From Cryoendolithus antarcticus (taxonomy: Eukaryota > Ascomycota > Dothideomycetes > Cladosporiales > Cladosporiaceae), in contig NAJO01000039.1 of the NCBI GenBank assembly GCA_002077065.1, forward strand, positions 359,656 through 423,655: a stretch of 64,000 nucleotides of DNA, in the 5' to 3' direction. The notes under the pieces were generated by a model that worked only from the letters and a program-made list of their open reading frames with translations, was not told the origin of the DNA and made no database searches. The position numbers were made by a program, and so were the translations under genes. Shown here piece by piece: positions 9,588-20,502 of the stretch. How positions within the stretch are numbered: position 1 is the stretch's first letter; each line of letters opens with the position of its first letter.

Positions 9588-10561
9588 CTACAATTTTGCC
9601 ATCGCTGACACCGTACGGACGCTAGCCAGCCTTTCCTCATCTGCAAAGTCCTCCTGCTCTGGCACAGTGAACAATGCCTTCCGCCGGGCCCAATTCTTTC
9701 CGTAGACCTTCACTATGTTCCTAGCTTTGTCGCCACAGAGCCATGCAGCGAAGCGTACGGTCTCCGCAGAAACATCGCTTCTCACCATAGCAGCACATGG
9801 ATTAAGAAGCTGCTGTCCTCCTTCGACCAAGACCCGAAGCCCTCCAATCACATCGTGCTGCTGTGCAGTTAGGAAGGTAGCACGATCCGTCAATAAGTAA
9901 GCACCATCCGTGTTGGCACGCTGTAGTGCTGCGTATGGGGTGAGTGGATGCATGTGAAGCCATGCAGCATTGTTCGTTACGCCGTCCACGCCTGCGGCAG
10001 CGAAAAGCTCTCGCTCCTTGGTGAATGTCGCACTACCATCGCCTCGTGAGTGCCAGATGGCTTTGCCTGCTTGACCAGCATGCGCCAGCCTCTGCAGAGC
10101 AGCTTTGAGCTTGCTTTCACCAGGCTCGTTGCTTTGGGACGGAGCGAGCCCTGCATGATCAGCGACCGGCCCTGCTATTACGAAGTGATCGTTGAACACT
10201 CGGCCGACCCGTCCAGCCCAGCCTTCACGAATTGCAAGATCCTCATTGTCGGGCTCATAAGTCAGTGCGATATCGACGAAGCCACCCAGCAGTGCAACGA
10301 GAGAATGTCGACTGTGATTTGATATCCATGCGATGTTCAACCTGTGATCGGACCCAGGCATCTGTGACAGGTAGGCTTCTGCAAGTGTGCGGAAAATGCC
10401 GGTATAGCCAGCACCTCCATTGCCAATGCGTATTGTCGACCTGTCAGGTGCAGCAGTGCCGGCGTAGGTTTCAAGAGGGGTGATCGTGATGAGATTGCTC
10501 GCTGTCGCGTCACGGTAAAGCAGTGCAGACGGGTGCGTCTTCGCGAAGCGCGGATCGGAAA
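9588..10561 (-). CDS. periplasmic-binding-protein-like (tungstate/molybdate type) protein, 5' end unresolved
   Basis: The open frame codes for about 324 residues down to the stop at 9588. Near the N-terminus it reads IRIGNGGAGYTGIFRTLAEA, then DIALTYEPDNEDLAIREGWA and NDHFVIAGP, and later AAWLHMHPLTPYA and LLTDRATF. This is the pattern of TupA/ModA-like ABC substrate-binding proteins (PBP2 fold), which also occur in fungi as stand-alone extracellular proteins without an ABC partner. The first in-frame ATG (10361) falls inside the domain, so an upstream exon is needed. An acceptor ATGCAG with a GCTGAC branch just before 10561 is the best boundary. A TGA at 10587-10589 closes the frame upstream. 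The ligand is unknown. Confidence 0.6.
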
Positions 10562-11275
10562 CTGCATGGTCAGCATCAGCGTCGCTTCACCTGTCGAAGT
10601 CTTTGATAGCGCTGGAGTAGCAATTGACGGGGTTGCAGTGCCATCTGCCAATGTAAAATGATTACTGAAAGCAATGCCTTGACACCTGTCTACCATAGGA
10701 TCGATGTTGGTTGAAGATCTCTCATCCGAGCAGCGGTGATGACATGCTGCGTTGGCCAACACTTTGAACGAACGGGCTCCAAGACTGCAGAGAATGGAGA
10801 ACGAAAGAGACCTACTGTCGATCTGCTGCGGCGGACTGCCAGAGGCGCTCTTGAGGCCGCGCATTGGCGCTTTACCAATGTCTTCTTTCCGGAATTGCTG
10901 TGCTTGCTCGCTCGATGTGATATTTACGGTGCGAATGACCTCTTTCGTAGATGTTGTGCCTGATGAGGCGCCTTGAGCCCGTGCAATCCAGGCGGGTCTC
11001 AACTTTGGAGAAGGTGTTGCGCGCTGAATATGTCGAGAGACGAAAAAACTCACTGCCCGAGAATTCGGCCACTAGGTTGATGGGCTCATACAGTTGTCCT
11101 GGTCTGCCTGTATTGTAGTCAAATGTGCCTCACGCTGTGAATGGAAAGGTAATACCGGCGTTCAGCCCGTCATTTGCCGAGCAATCGACACTCTGCAATG
11201 TCAATTGCCGATCCACTGCGAGTTATCTATTCTAATCACACAGTAACGTCGCGTCTATCTTACACGGGAATGCAC
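10562..11275 (-). other. unresolved coding-like stretch between the PBP-like gene and RVB2
   Basis: On the minus strand, 11216-11054 reads like protein apart from one in-frame TGA (11130-11132): DCSANDGLNAGITFPFTA, stop, GTFDYNTGRPGQLYEPINLV, then a GTGAGT that could be a donor. Below it a different frame stays open from 11053 to 10573 (VIRTVNITSSEQAQQF, KEDIGKAPMRGL). No ATG-started model joins these pieces or links them cleanly to the PBP-like gene. It may be a decayed gene, an unresolved 5' part of the PBP-like gene, or partly chance. Confidence 0.35.
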
Positions 11276-12764
<1,489 letters not shown>

Positions 12765-13722
12765 CTCGTCTGTCGCGCAAGGCGCAGGCTTCTGGGTAGG
12801 ACCACTGCTCAGACAGCTGGTGGAAACCACAATCCGCTGGCGCACGAAATGCCAAGAGACACGGGTTCTTATGAGCTGTATCTGGGGCCTGAGTTCGAGA
12901 TCGTGGTAAGTCGTGCAGACGCTGTACCTTGTACAAGCTCCATTAACTTTTGACACTCCATACGATGCTTAGGTAAGTGGACTCCACTTAATCTGACTCT
13001 AGCGCGTCTCTAGCGCGCTTTAGCCCCGAGAGATCACCGAAGGTTGCTACTTCACTTCTGTTTGCTTGCTCTTTCACTCTGAAAATATCAACTCTACAAC
13101 AGACAAGCTTCACTCTCATTGAGGGCGCGTAGAGAAGTACAGAGCACAAACCTCACTGGCAGGCATGCACGAGATCTGCATGAATCACATGCGCTTGCAG
13201 TGGCTCTTGCCTTAGCGCGCGTGTCACAGCATATAAAGTCATTGTACTTTCCAAAGTAGGTCCTCTTCACTTGCTCCACTCAGTGGAATATCGCAGACAC
13301 TTATCGCCAGATGCTTAAGTCCAGACACGACACATTGCTTCACAAAGAGCATATTTCGAGGGGGAACAGCTACGGGGCGCTAACGCAGTATGACAGTTCC
13401 CCGGGCGCCATCAGGTCCCCGCGCCGCGCGGGACTATAGTCTAAAAATCGAATCGAGAGATCTGAGACGCACCAGTCTCTCTACGCGCACCGTCGAGCAT
13501 GAAGGCAACAGGACGCATCAAGCACGCCCAGCAGTGAAGTCTGGGACTAATTCTACGTATGTTGATTGCTTTCACTGCTAGGATGCCACGCATAGCTCTC
13601 AATGTGGCCGGCGTTCGCTTGTCTGCTGCCGCTTGCAAAGCACATGCCGTCTACAAGAGTGGGCTACTTCACTTGGAGAGCTCCCAGCCTTCACTTCAAT
13701 ACTGACATGTACTCACAGCACC
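12765..13722. other. long divergent intergenic region, 958 bases
   Basis: It separates the RVB2 and coiled-coil gene start codons, so it holds both promoters. No coding frame is convincing. Confidence 0.5.
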
Positions 13723-16089
13723 ATGAGTTCGTCACATGCGGGCAAGCGACCTGCGAGCCGGTCGCCTGAGTCAGATATGCCGGCACGCAAAGTGTCGCGG
13801 CCTTCCGTGCTTGATCACCATCGGCCGTCACCTCGCGATGGCGTACGTAACATCGTACGATCACCGAGCAGCGTGAACAGCCGCGGGAGCGCATATCAAG
13901 ACACGAGCAGCAATCGCGCAACACCACAGCCACAGACTCCTGCTCGGACGACCGGCCAAGCCGAAATGGACGTAGCCACGGAACAGGACCCTGTGACAGG
14001 AGTGTTGTCCTTGCTGCACAGCCTATGCTCAAATGCCGCTCAGATGGAGAAGCTCAAATCAACACGGGAAGCCATGATATCGAGTCGAGATGAGGCCGAC
14101 AGACAGCGCCGAAAATTGGCAAAACAGAATCCTGCCCTAGCTGCCGATTTCGACAAGACTCGTGAGGCTCAGAGCGACAGAGTGCGACAAGTTGACGATC
14201 AAATAAAGAAGCTGGAAGGACTGCAGGAAGAGACGATGACAACGGCACGATCAGATCTTCGTGCGCTAGCCGAACTAAATCCAAAAGAAGACACTAGCGT
14301 GCGCACGGACGTTATGTCACGTGATTTTGTCCCGCGACAAGAGCACGATAAGCTGAAAGAAGAACTGAGCGAGCAGGGAACGCTCTTGCGCGAGTTACAA
14401 GCGTCCGTCGCTGCGATGCAGAAGGCTCCGCGACTCGACAATCGCGTCGAGCAATTGGAGACCGCATCTAAAGCATACCAAAATGGCATGCAACAAATAC
14501 ATGACCTAAAGCAGAGTCATGACGAGCTACGGCAACAGAAGAATGCCCACGAGAGCGACCTACAGGCACAGGACAGTAGACTGACAACGTCTGACGGGCG
14601 GATCAAAAGTCTCGAGCTGCGTCTCCCGAAGGTCGAAGACAAGGTGGATGCTGTGTCCCGTACGTTGGACAGTGAAGTCCTCGAGCAAGGCAAGCCGTCT
14701 GTCGTGAAGAGGTTGAAGAAATATGACATTATGCTGAACAACATCGACCCATATGTGAAGAGGCTGCAGAACGAGAAGGGATGTGCACTAAAGCGAATGG
14801 AGTCGCTAGAGCAGTCACGGATGGTAATCAAGAGCACCGTCGATGACATGAAGAAGCAAGTCGAGCAGAAGGATACACCAACGCCAGCCGATCCCAAGGT
14901 GGATCAACGCATAGGGACTTTGGAGATGCGGATGCAAGGGGCTGCCAACAAAGCTACCACAGACGGCCAGGCCATTCATTCGAAGCTGGCGGAACATGGT
15001 GCGAATATCAAGGAGCCACTGGAACGGCCTGCGTCGGTGCCAGCAACTTCATCTGGCACAAATCACTCAATCGACGCAGGGCTGACAAACGCTGAGCTAT
15101 CTGCAAGCCTTGCGAGGCTCGAAACAAGCGTCAGTATTCATGACCAGCAGTTATCCGATATCGAGCAAGAGGCAGACAAGAGAGACGACATGATGGGAGA
15201 AAGCATCAAAACTGAGCTTGGGGCACTGATTACCAAGCTAGATGCCGTGAGGCAAGAACTGATGGACAAGGTTCTAGAGACCATTGGGAATGGTTCAGTC
15301 TTGGAGATCCGTGTCAAGGCGCTGGAGACAGAGCAGCGCACGATTGTGGCATCTGCAGAGTCCACGACGAAGGCTACCTCAGGCTTACACCAGTTCAGAC
15401 CAATGGCAAGCGCATCGCCCGGGCCGATGGTAAATGGCTTCCACAGCCCCCCGGTCAATGGATCTGCGAGTGGCCAATCAGGCACAGCACATCTCAATCA
15501 GCAGGTAATGGACCAGGTTGCAGCCTACCACGCCATGGTCACGTCGGTGAAGCAGCGTATGGATAATATGACATCGGACCAGATGGTCGACAAAATGGTT
15601 GCACGAATGATGCAGCTCCATCCTCCTCCATCAGCGGAATTGGAAACCACAGTACGTCAGCTAGTTGCCGGAGACAAAAGCACAACTACTCGTGTAGCCG
15701 TGCTTGAAGGCCAAATCGAGGCGGCAAACGTGATCGCGGATGCCGCGAAGCGTACTGCAGATACGACGGCGAAGGACTTGGCTGGTCTCCTCACGCGAGT
15801 GAATCAGTCGGATAAGTCTGTGGCGGAGGTGTCGAAGAAGGTCGAAGGCTGTGTCACGTACACTCAGAAAGCGAACGATCTGAATGAAGCTGTGGCGAAG
15901 CAAGCTATGGACGTCAGCAAGCGGGTTCAAGAGGACTACGTATTGCTTGCGGTCAAGGTGGACACTGTTCAGGAAGCAGCTGTGGAGGCGCAGGCGCTAA
16001 ATGATGTGCTGACGAAAGAATTCCACAAGATTACCGAGAGCTTGCTGAGAGCTGAGACGAAGGCGGGGGAACTCACCAAGCGTCGATAG
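13723..16089 (+). CDS. large coiled-coil protein of unknown function
   Basis: A single exon of 788 residues from the ATG in ACCATGAG. The frame stays open upstream to 13633, but that part reads unlike the rest. Residues 1-110 are Ser/Pro/Arg-rich and disordered (KRPASRSPESD, RPSPRDG). The remainder is mostly heptad-rich coiled coil in several blocks (about 130-250, 250-430, 480-560, 620-785), broken by a Pro/Gly/Ser linker (about 565-600, MVNGFHSPPVNG). No catalytic motif, transmembrane segment or signal peptide is visible. It could be a structural, cytoskeletal or nuclear scaffold protein, but that is inference from shape only. Confidence 0.75.
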   Translation: MSSSHAGKRPASRSPESDMPARKVSRPSVLDHHRPSPRDGVRNIVRSPSSVNSRGSAYQDTSSNRATPQPQTPARTTGQAEMDVATEQDPVTGVLSLLHSLCSNAAQMEKLKSTREAMISSRDEADRQRRKLAKQNPALAADFDKTREAQSDRVRQVDDQIKKLEGLQEETMTTARSDLRALAELNPKEDTSVRTDVMSRDFVPRQEHDKLKEELSEQGTLLRELQASVAAMQKAPRLDNRVEQLETASKAYQNGMQQIHDLKQSHDELRQQKNAHESDLQAQDSRLTTSDGRIKSLELRLPKVEDKVDAVSRTLDSEVLEQGKPSVVKRLKKYDIMLNNIDPYVKRLQNEKGCALKRMESLEQSRMVIKSTVDDMKKQVEQKDTPTPADPKVDQRIGTLEMRMQGAANKATTDGQAIHSKLAEHGANIKEPLERPASVPATSSGTNHSIDAGLTNAELSASLARLETSVSIHDQQLSDIEQEADKRDDMMGESIKTELGALITKLDAVRQELMDKVLETIGNGSVLEIRVKALETEQRTIVASAESTTKATSGLHQFRPMASASPGPMVNGFHSPPVNGSASGQSGTAHLNQQVMDQVAAYHAMVTSVKQRMDNMTSDQMVDKMVARMMQLHPPPSAELETTVRQLVAGDKSTTTRVAVLEGQIEAANVIADAAKRTADTTAKDLAGLLTRVNQSDKSVAEVSKKVEGCVTYTQKANDLNEAVAKQAMDVSKRVQEDYVLLAVKVDTVQEAAVEAQALNDVLTKEFHKITESLLRAETKAGELTKRR

Positions 16090-16620
16090 ATGGGTGCAGG
16101 GGGGAAGCCAGAAACCCTCCATGCGGATCCCGATGACTTGTCCGCGAGGGAGTGCGACGATGGCTGGGAGTCCATATGTTGGCCCTGCCCGTGGTCCGTA
16201 ACATCCAGGGGAGTGTTGACAGCATGGCGCTATGTGGATATGCATAGGCTGCATCATGTTTGGCGCTGTTTACGTTCACATGGCTTGCTCTGACTTTAGC
16301 GATAGCATAGATACCCCCGCATAGCGGATGTCATTTGTGAGGTGTTCCTTGTGCTACGAAAGCCACCCCTTGATGGTGCTTCTCGACACACATAAAGTCG
16401 AATGTCACAAGCCTGATCTTGTATGTGATCTGACGATGATAATACATCGCACCCGTGAGATCTCAGTAAGATGTCGCGTCTCTTCCGCGTGAAGCCGTGA
16501 AGTGCCAGTCGCGCCAAGAGGTTGACTGCGGCGCTCGTGCTGACGAAGCGCAGTCGCCGGGCTCACCTCACTTCGACATCAATGCACATCCTCTGATTGC
16601 ATGACACGTCCATCTTCGCC
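16090..16620. other. intergenic, 531 bases
   Basis: Between two plus-strand genes; holds the terminator of the coiled-coil gene and the promoter of the CDC50 gene. No gene seen. Confidence 0.5.
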
Positions 16621-18281
16621 ATGTCGCAAACGATGGAGCAGACTGAGGCGAGCAGTATAAGAGAGGAAGAAGAGGTCACGAAGAAGGAGAAGAGTCGGAG
16701 ACCGCCAAGTACGTCCATCAGCCATACCCTAAAGATACATGCGCTGGGAGCGGCAGCACAGGGAGGAAAAGAGAGATTGCGGGCGCGGACAGCGACGATG
16801 AAAGGATTAAATCGCTGATAAATCTGGACAGATACTGCGTTTCGACAACAGCGTCTGAAGGTGAGCGCATATCTTGGGGGACTTGCGACAGACTGGATAG
16901 ATCGGCGTGGCTAACAATGCTTGCGCAGGCATGGCAACCCATTCTCACACCCAAGACAGGCAAGCTCAGAGTATCAAGTGTGAGCCGGTAGGTCCCGGAC
17001 TAATGTTATGCAGTCCTCCCACTCTTCTTCGTCATTGGACTCATCTTTGCGCCGATCGGTGGCCTACTACTCTACGCAAGCTCGAGGGTCAAGGAGATGA
17101 GCATCAACTACTCAGACTGCAACAACACGGCACCAGCATGTGGTCCGAACAATGGAGGGTTTGTGAATATGCCATCGAACACTCTGTCGACATACTTCAG
17201 GAACAGCACACCTGCAAGCCAAAAGCCGACGTGGTGCAAGGATACACAGTATGTGTCTTACGGTGGCGACACAAATGTCACCACCAACGTCTGCCGGATA
17301 CAATTCTACATCCCGGATCGCCTCAATCCTCCCGTGCTGCTGTACTATAGGCTCACGAACTTCTACCAAAATCATCGACGTTATGTTAAGTCTTTCAACC
17401 AGGCTCAGCTGAAGGGAAGCTTCGTGGACAATAAGACCATCGACAGCAGCGATTGTAACCCGTTGAAGCTGGGAGCAGGAGGGGTCGCATACTACCCATG
17501 TGGTCTTATCGCGAACTCGATCTTCAACGACACCATCTTTTCACCACAGGCACTGAATTGGCCCGGTGCAACTGATCCATATACGTACGAGATGGCCAAC
17601 ACAAGCATTGCATGGAGCAGTGACAAGGCGTTGTATGGCAAGCTTGATCTGGACACGTACCCTTACGGCTCAGTCGTACCGCCACCCAATTGGCGAGAGA
17701 AGTATCCCACATACAACGAGACATTCCCATACCCTGACCTCCACACGGACGAGCCATTTCAGGTGTGGATGAGGACCGCTGGACTGCCAACTTTCAGCAA
17801 GCTGGCACGGCGTCAAGACAACACAGCCATGGAGATTGGTCGTTACCAGATTGACATCTATGATTGTAGGTTCTTGTATTGACATCTCAGCTTGTTTTCG
17901 TGCTGACAGCGCTATTCAGACTTCCCAGTAAATCTCTACGATGGCACCAAGTCCATCCTCATCTCCACTCGGACCGTCATGGGCGGCCGAAACCCATTCC
18001 TCGGCATTGCATACATCATCGTCGGCGGCATCTGCATCGTCCTTGGTGCTCTGTTCACTGCAACGCACCTGATCAAGCCACGGTAAGCGAATGTCTCAAG
18101 ATCTAGCCCTCTTTCGACAAAGCGATTGAGACAATCGTCGGGTGGGCCGCGGGATTTATGGTGTGCTGACTACGAACAACGCAGGAAACTCGGCGACCAT
18201 AGCTACTTGAGCTGGAACACCGACCAGCCGAGCACGGCAACTACTAGCGGGCGTGCTGCGAGATCTGGAGACACGGCATGA
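16621..18281 (+). CDS. CDC50/LEM3-family subunit of P4-ATPase lipid flippase
   Basis: Six exons: 16621-16708, 16832-16860, 16929-16959, 17014-17865, 17920-18082, 18185-18281, giving 419 residues. The joins rebuild the conserved N-terminal block [20 protein letters not shown], followed by TM1 ([19 protein letters not shown]). A large Cys-containing glycosylated ectodomain follows, with many N-x-S/T sites, for example NNT, NST, NVT and NDT. TM2 is [23 protein letters not shown]50 proteins chaperone and activate P4-ATPases that flip phospholipids at Golgi, endosome and plasma membrane. Intron 3 (16960-17013) begins with GCAAGC; no GT donor keeps the frame, so it is a GC-AG intron. Which of the fungal CDC50 paralogues this is cannot be decided here. 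Confidence 0.9.
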
Positions 18282-19108
18282 GTGGCGACATCATCGTGTC
18301 TCAGCCTTACTGCATCGCTATTGTTCTCAATTGAAAGGCGATCTGTCAGGCGTTCGGAGATATTGTTCATTCGAGCAAAGGCACAGTGGCGTTATGGATG
18401 GATCGAGCGACCGGCCAGGTGTCCGAGTACGTATGTTGTACATGACATGCATTTCTCTATTCTCCCCCTTCTCGATACTCCCCAATGCTCATCGGGAATA
18501 GCAGAGGTAACAGCGCACTGCGTCAGCATTGGCATGTCTAACATGTAGCACATCCGGCTATAACCCACGGAGCGCGATTGTGCATCGCCGATGTGGCCCT
18601 TGAGTGTCTACTTCTCAATCTCGACCGCTAACTGACGACAAGCAGCAAATGGAGGCGTTCCAGACTCAACGACTAAACCTGCCCAGATGTCAGAGCAGTG
18701 CCACCGTCTTTGTCCACTGACCCACCGATGCTTGTCCCATACCCAGCCACGCGGACGCAAACGTCGATCGACGATCTTTGTGCCAATGGCCAGAGCATCG
18801 TGTCGGACTCGACTCTCCGAATGTCAACAATATATAGTGTTGACACTGGCTGGCAGTCCGCCAAGCATTGTCACAGCGACACTACGCCCTCCGAACCGCG
18901 ACAGTGTGCAACTTACCAGCTGCTCGTTCGAAACTTACCAGCGACAAAGGATCGCGCAGGTGCAAGAGCATTTCTCAGCTGTCACTGACACGTGGAACCT
19001 GAGACTGCATTCCACGGAGCGGTCCATAGCAGTTGACAGGTGCAGGGATCTGAGACTTGTCCACGCGAGTCCCTCAAGTCTGCGAACGTCTAGACCTTTA
19101 CAGCCAAG
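18282..19108. other. intergenic, 827 bases
   Basis: Upstream of the secreted metalloprotease gene. Two frames of 90-160 codons overlap on the plus strand, but their composition is unlike the neighbouring proteins and I see no domain. Confidence 0.5.
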
Positions 19109-20071
19109 ATGCGACACTTTCTCACTTTCGCTGCTTTTGCAGCACTTGCGACGGCAAAACAGCTGATCGCGAGTCCTAGTCCTGCTGACTTTGTCAAGCA
19201 TATCAATGGAACACACTTTGTCGATCCGGCGACGAACAAGATGTACCAGCACTTTGACTGCGATGTCACACTCAAGAACGCCACAAGCCACTTCAAGGCG
19301 GGAATTCAAAGACTACACCAGAAACATCTCGCATCAGCGCATGGAGCCAGAGCATCAGCAGCACTTACGAAGAAGCAAGTGCAAACACCTATCGCAGTTA
19401 AAGCCTACTTCCACGTCCTCACAACGACAGCCAAAGCTGGAACGATCACACAGCAGATGGCCAACGATCAGCTCACGGCCCTGAACGCCGCATACAGCCC
19501 AATCGGCGTGACCTTCACCCTCGCTGGCACCGACTTCACCACAAACGATGCCTGGGCTGTAGCCGATGGCACCGACATGGACGTCCTGAAGCAAGCTCTA
19601 CGAAAGGGCACCTACGCAGACCTGAACCTTTACTTTCACTCCGACCTCACAGGCGACATCCTGGGGACCTGCACCCTTCCCAACCAGGTCCCTGTAGGCG
19701 CAGATCCCTCGATGTACATCTCCGATGGCTGCAACCTCGCTGCTGGCACAATGCCTGGCGGCAACATCGGCGGCTACAACAAAGGCGGCACTGCCATTCA
19801 CGAGACGGGCCACTGGCTCGGTCTGCTGCACACATTCGAAGGCTACGCTTGTACTGGCGATGGCGATCTCATTGCGGACACGCCGTTCGAGAGCGTGAGC
19901 ACGCAGGGGTGTCCGAGTAAGCCGGCGAAGGATTCATGCCCGAGTACGACTGGGGTTGATCCGATTCACAATTATATGGATTATTCGACTGATGCTTGTT
20001 ATACGAACTTTACGCCGGGGCAGGTTGCGAGGATCGGTACGCTTTGGACGCAGTATAGGCAGGGGCAGTAG
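19109..20071 (+). CDS. secreted M43 (pappalysin-like) zinc metalloprotease
   Basis: A single exon of 320 residues. The N-terminus is a signal peptide (MRHFLTFAAFAALATA, cleavage probably near residue 16-17), followed by a propeptide-like segment to about residue 90. The catalytic zinc motif is HETGHWLGLLH (residues 231-241, HExxHxxGxxH) and the Met-turn is NYMDYS about 55 residues later, as in metzincins of family M43B. Cysteines in the C-terminal third match the disulfides of fungal MEP1-like enzymes. It is predicted to be an extracellular endopeptidase. The gene lies alone, with no evident functional partner nearby. Confidence 0.9.
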   Translation: MRHFLTFAAFAALATAKQLIASPSPADFVKHINGTHFVDPATNKMYQHFDCDVTLKNATSHFKAGIQRLHQKHLASAHGARASAALTKKQVQTPIAVKAYFHVLTTTAKAGTITQQMANDQLTALNAAYSPIGVTFTLAGTDFTTNDAWAVADGTDMDVLKQALRKGTYADLNLYFHSDLTGDILGTCTLPNQVPVGADPSMYISDGCNLAAGTMPGGNIGGYNKGGTAIHETGHWLGLLHTFEGYACTGDGDLIADTPFESVSTQGCPSKPAKDSCPSTTGVDPIHNYMDYSTDACYTNFTPGQVARIGTLWTQYRQGQ

Positions 20072-20502
20072 TTGTCTGATTCGATCAATGCGCGTGACGG
20101 CACGCAAAGGGAGGATGTGTCCGGTGCATTGCGGTCGGCTGTGTTCACACTTCAATGTAGCTAGTATATAATTGAGTGGCTCGCGCTTGCCCTGACCGAC
20201 TTACTGTCGGAGATTCGGGTACATTCTATTGAGCATCGCCAAAGTCATTATCTACATCGATGGATCGTATTCATCAGCAATTCACAGCGTGGGAACAATC
20301 TCTCATGCAGGCCGATGACGGCGCGGATGGGTAATGTTCGAGCTATGATTAAGCGATGACATACTTTTTGCGGCTACCGCGGGGCTAAGGAAATATGGCT
20401 GAAGTCGCGAGCTTTCTTCTGCCGACATTCATTTCCCTTTATCGACTCATTGCAACAATCGCGGCATCGTTTGACAGTCGCACTCCCGTACACTTCATCA
20501 TC
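20072..20502. other. intergenic, 431 bases
   Basis: Between two plus-strand genes; presumed promoter of the APC permease. No gene seen. Confidence 0.5.

Noticed and set aside
10337..11053. 238-codon minus-strand frame as one gene
   Set aside because: It begins at a GTG inside a likely splice donor and its last 75 codons overlap the PBP-like domain in another frame. Only part of it looks coding.
13633..13722. Longer start for the coiled-coil protein
   Set aside because: The extra 30 residues are unlike the rest of the protein; the ATG at 13723 in ACCATGAG context fits better.
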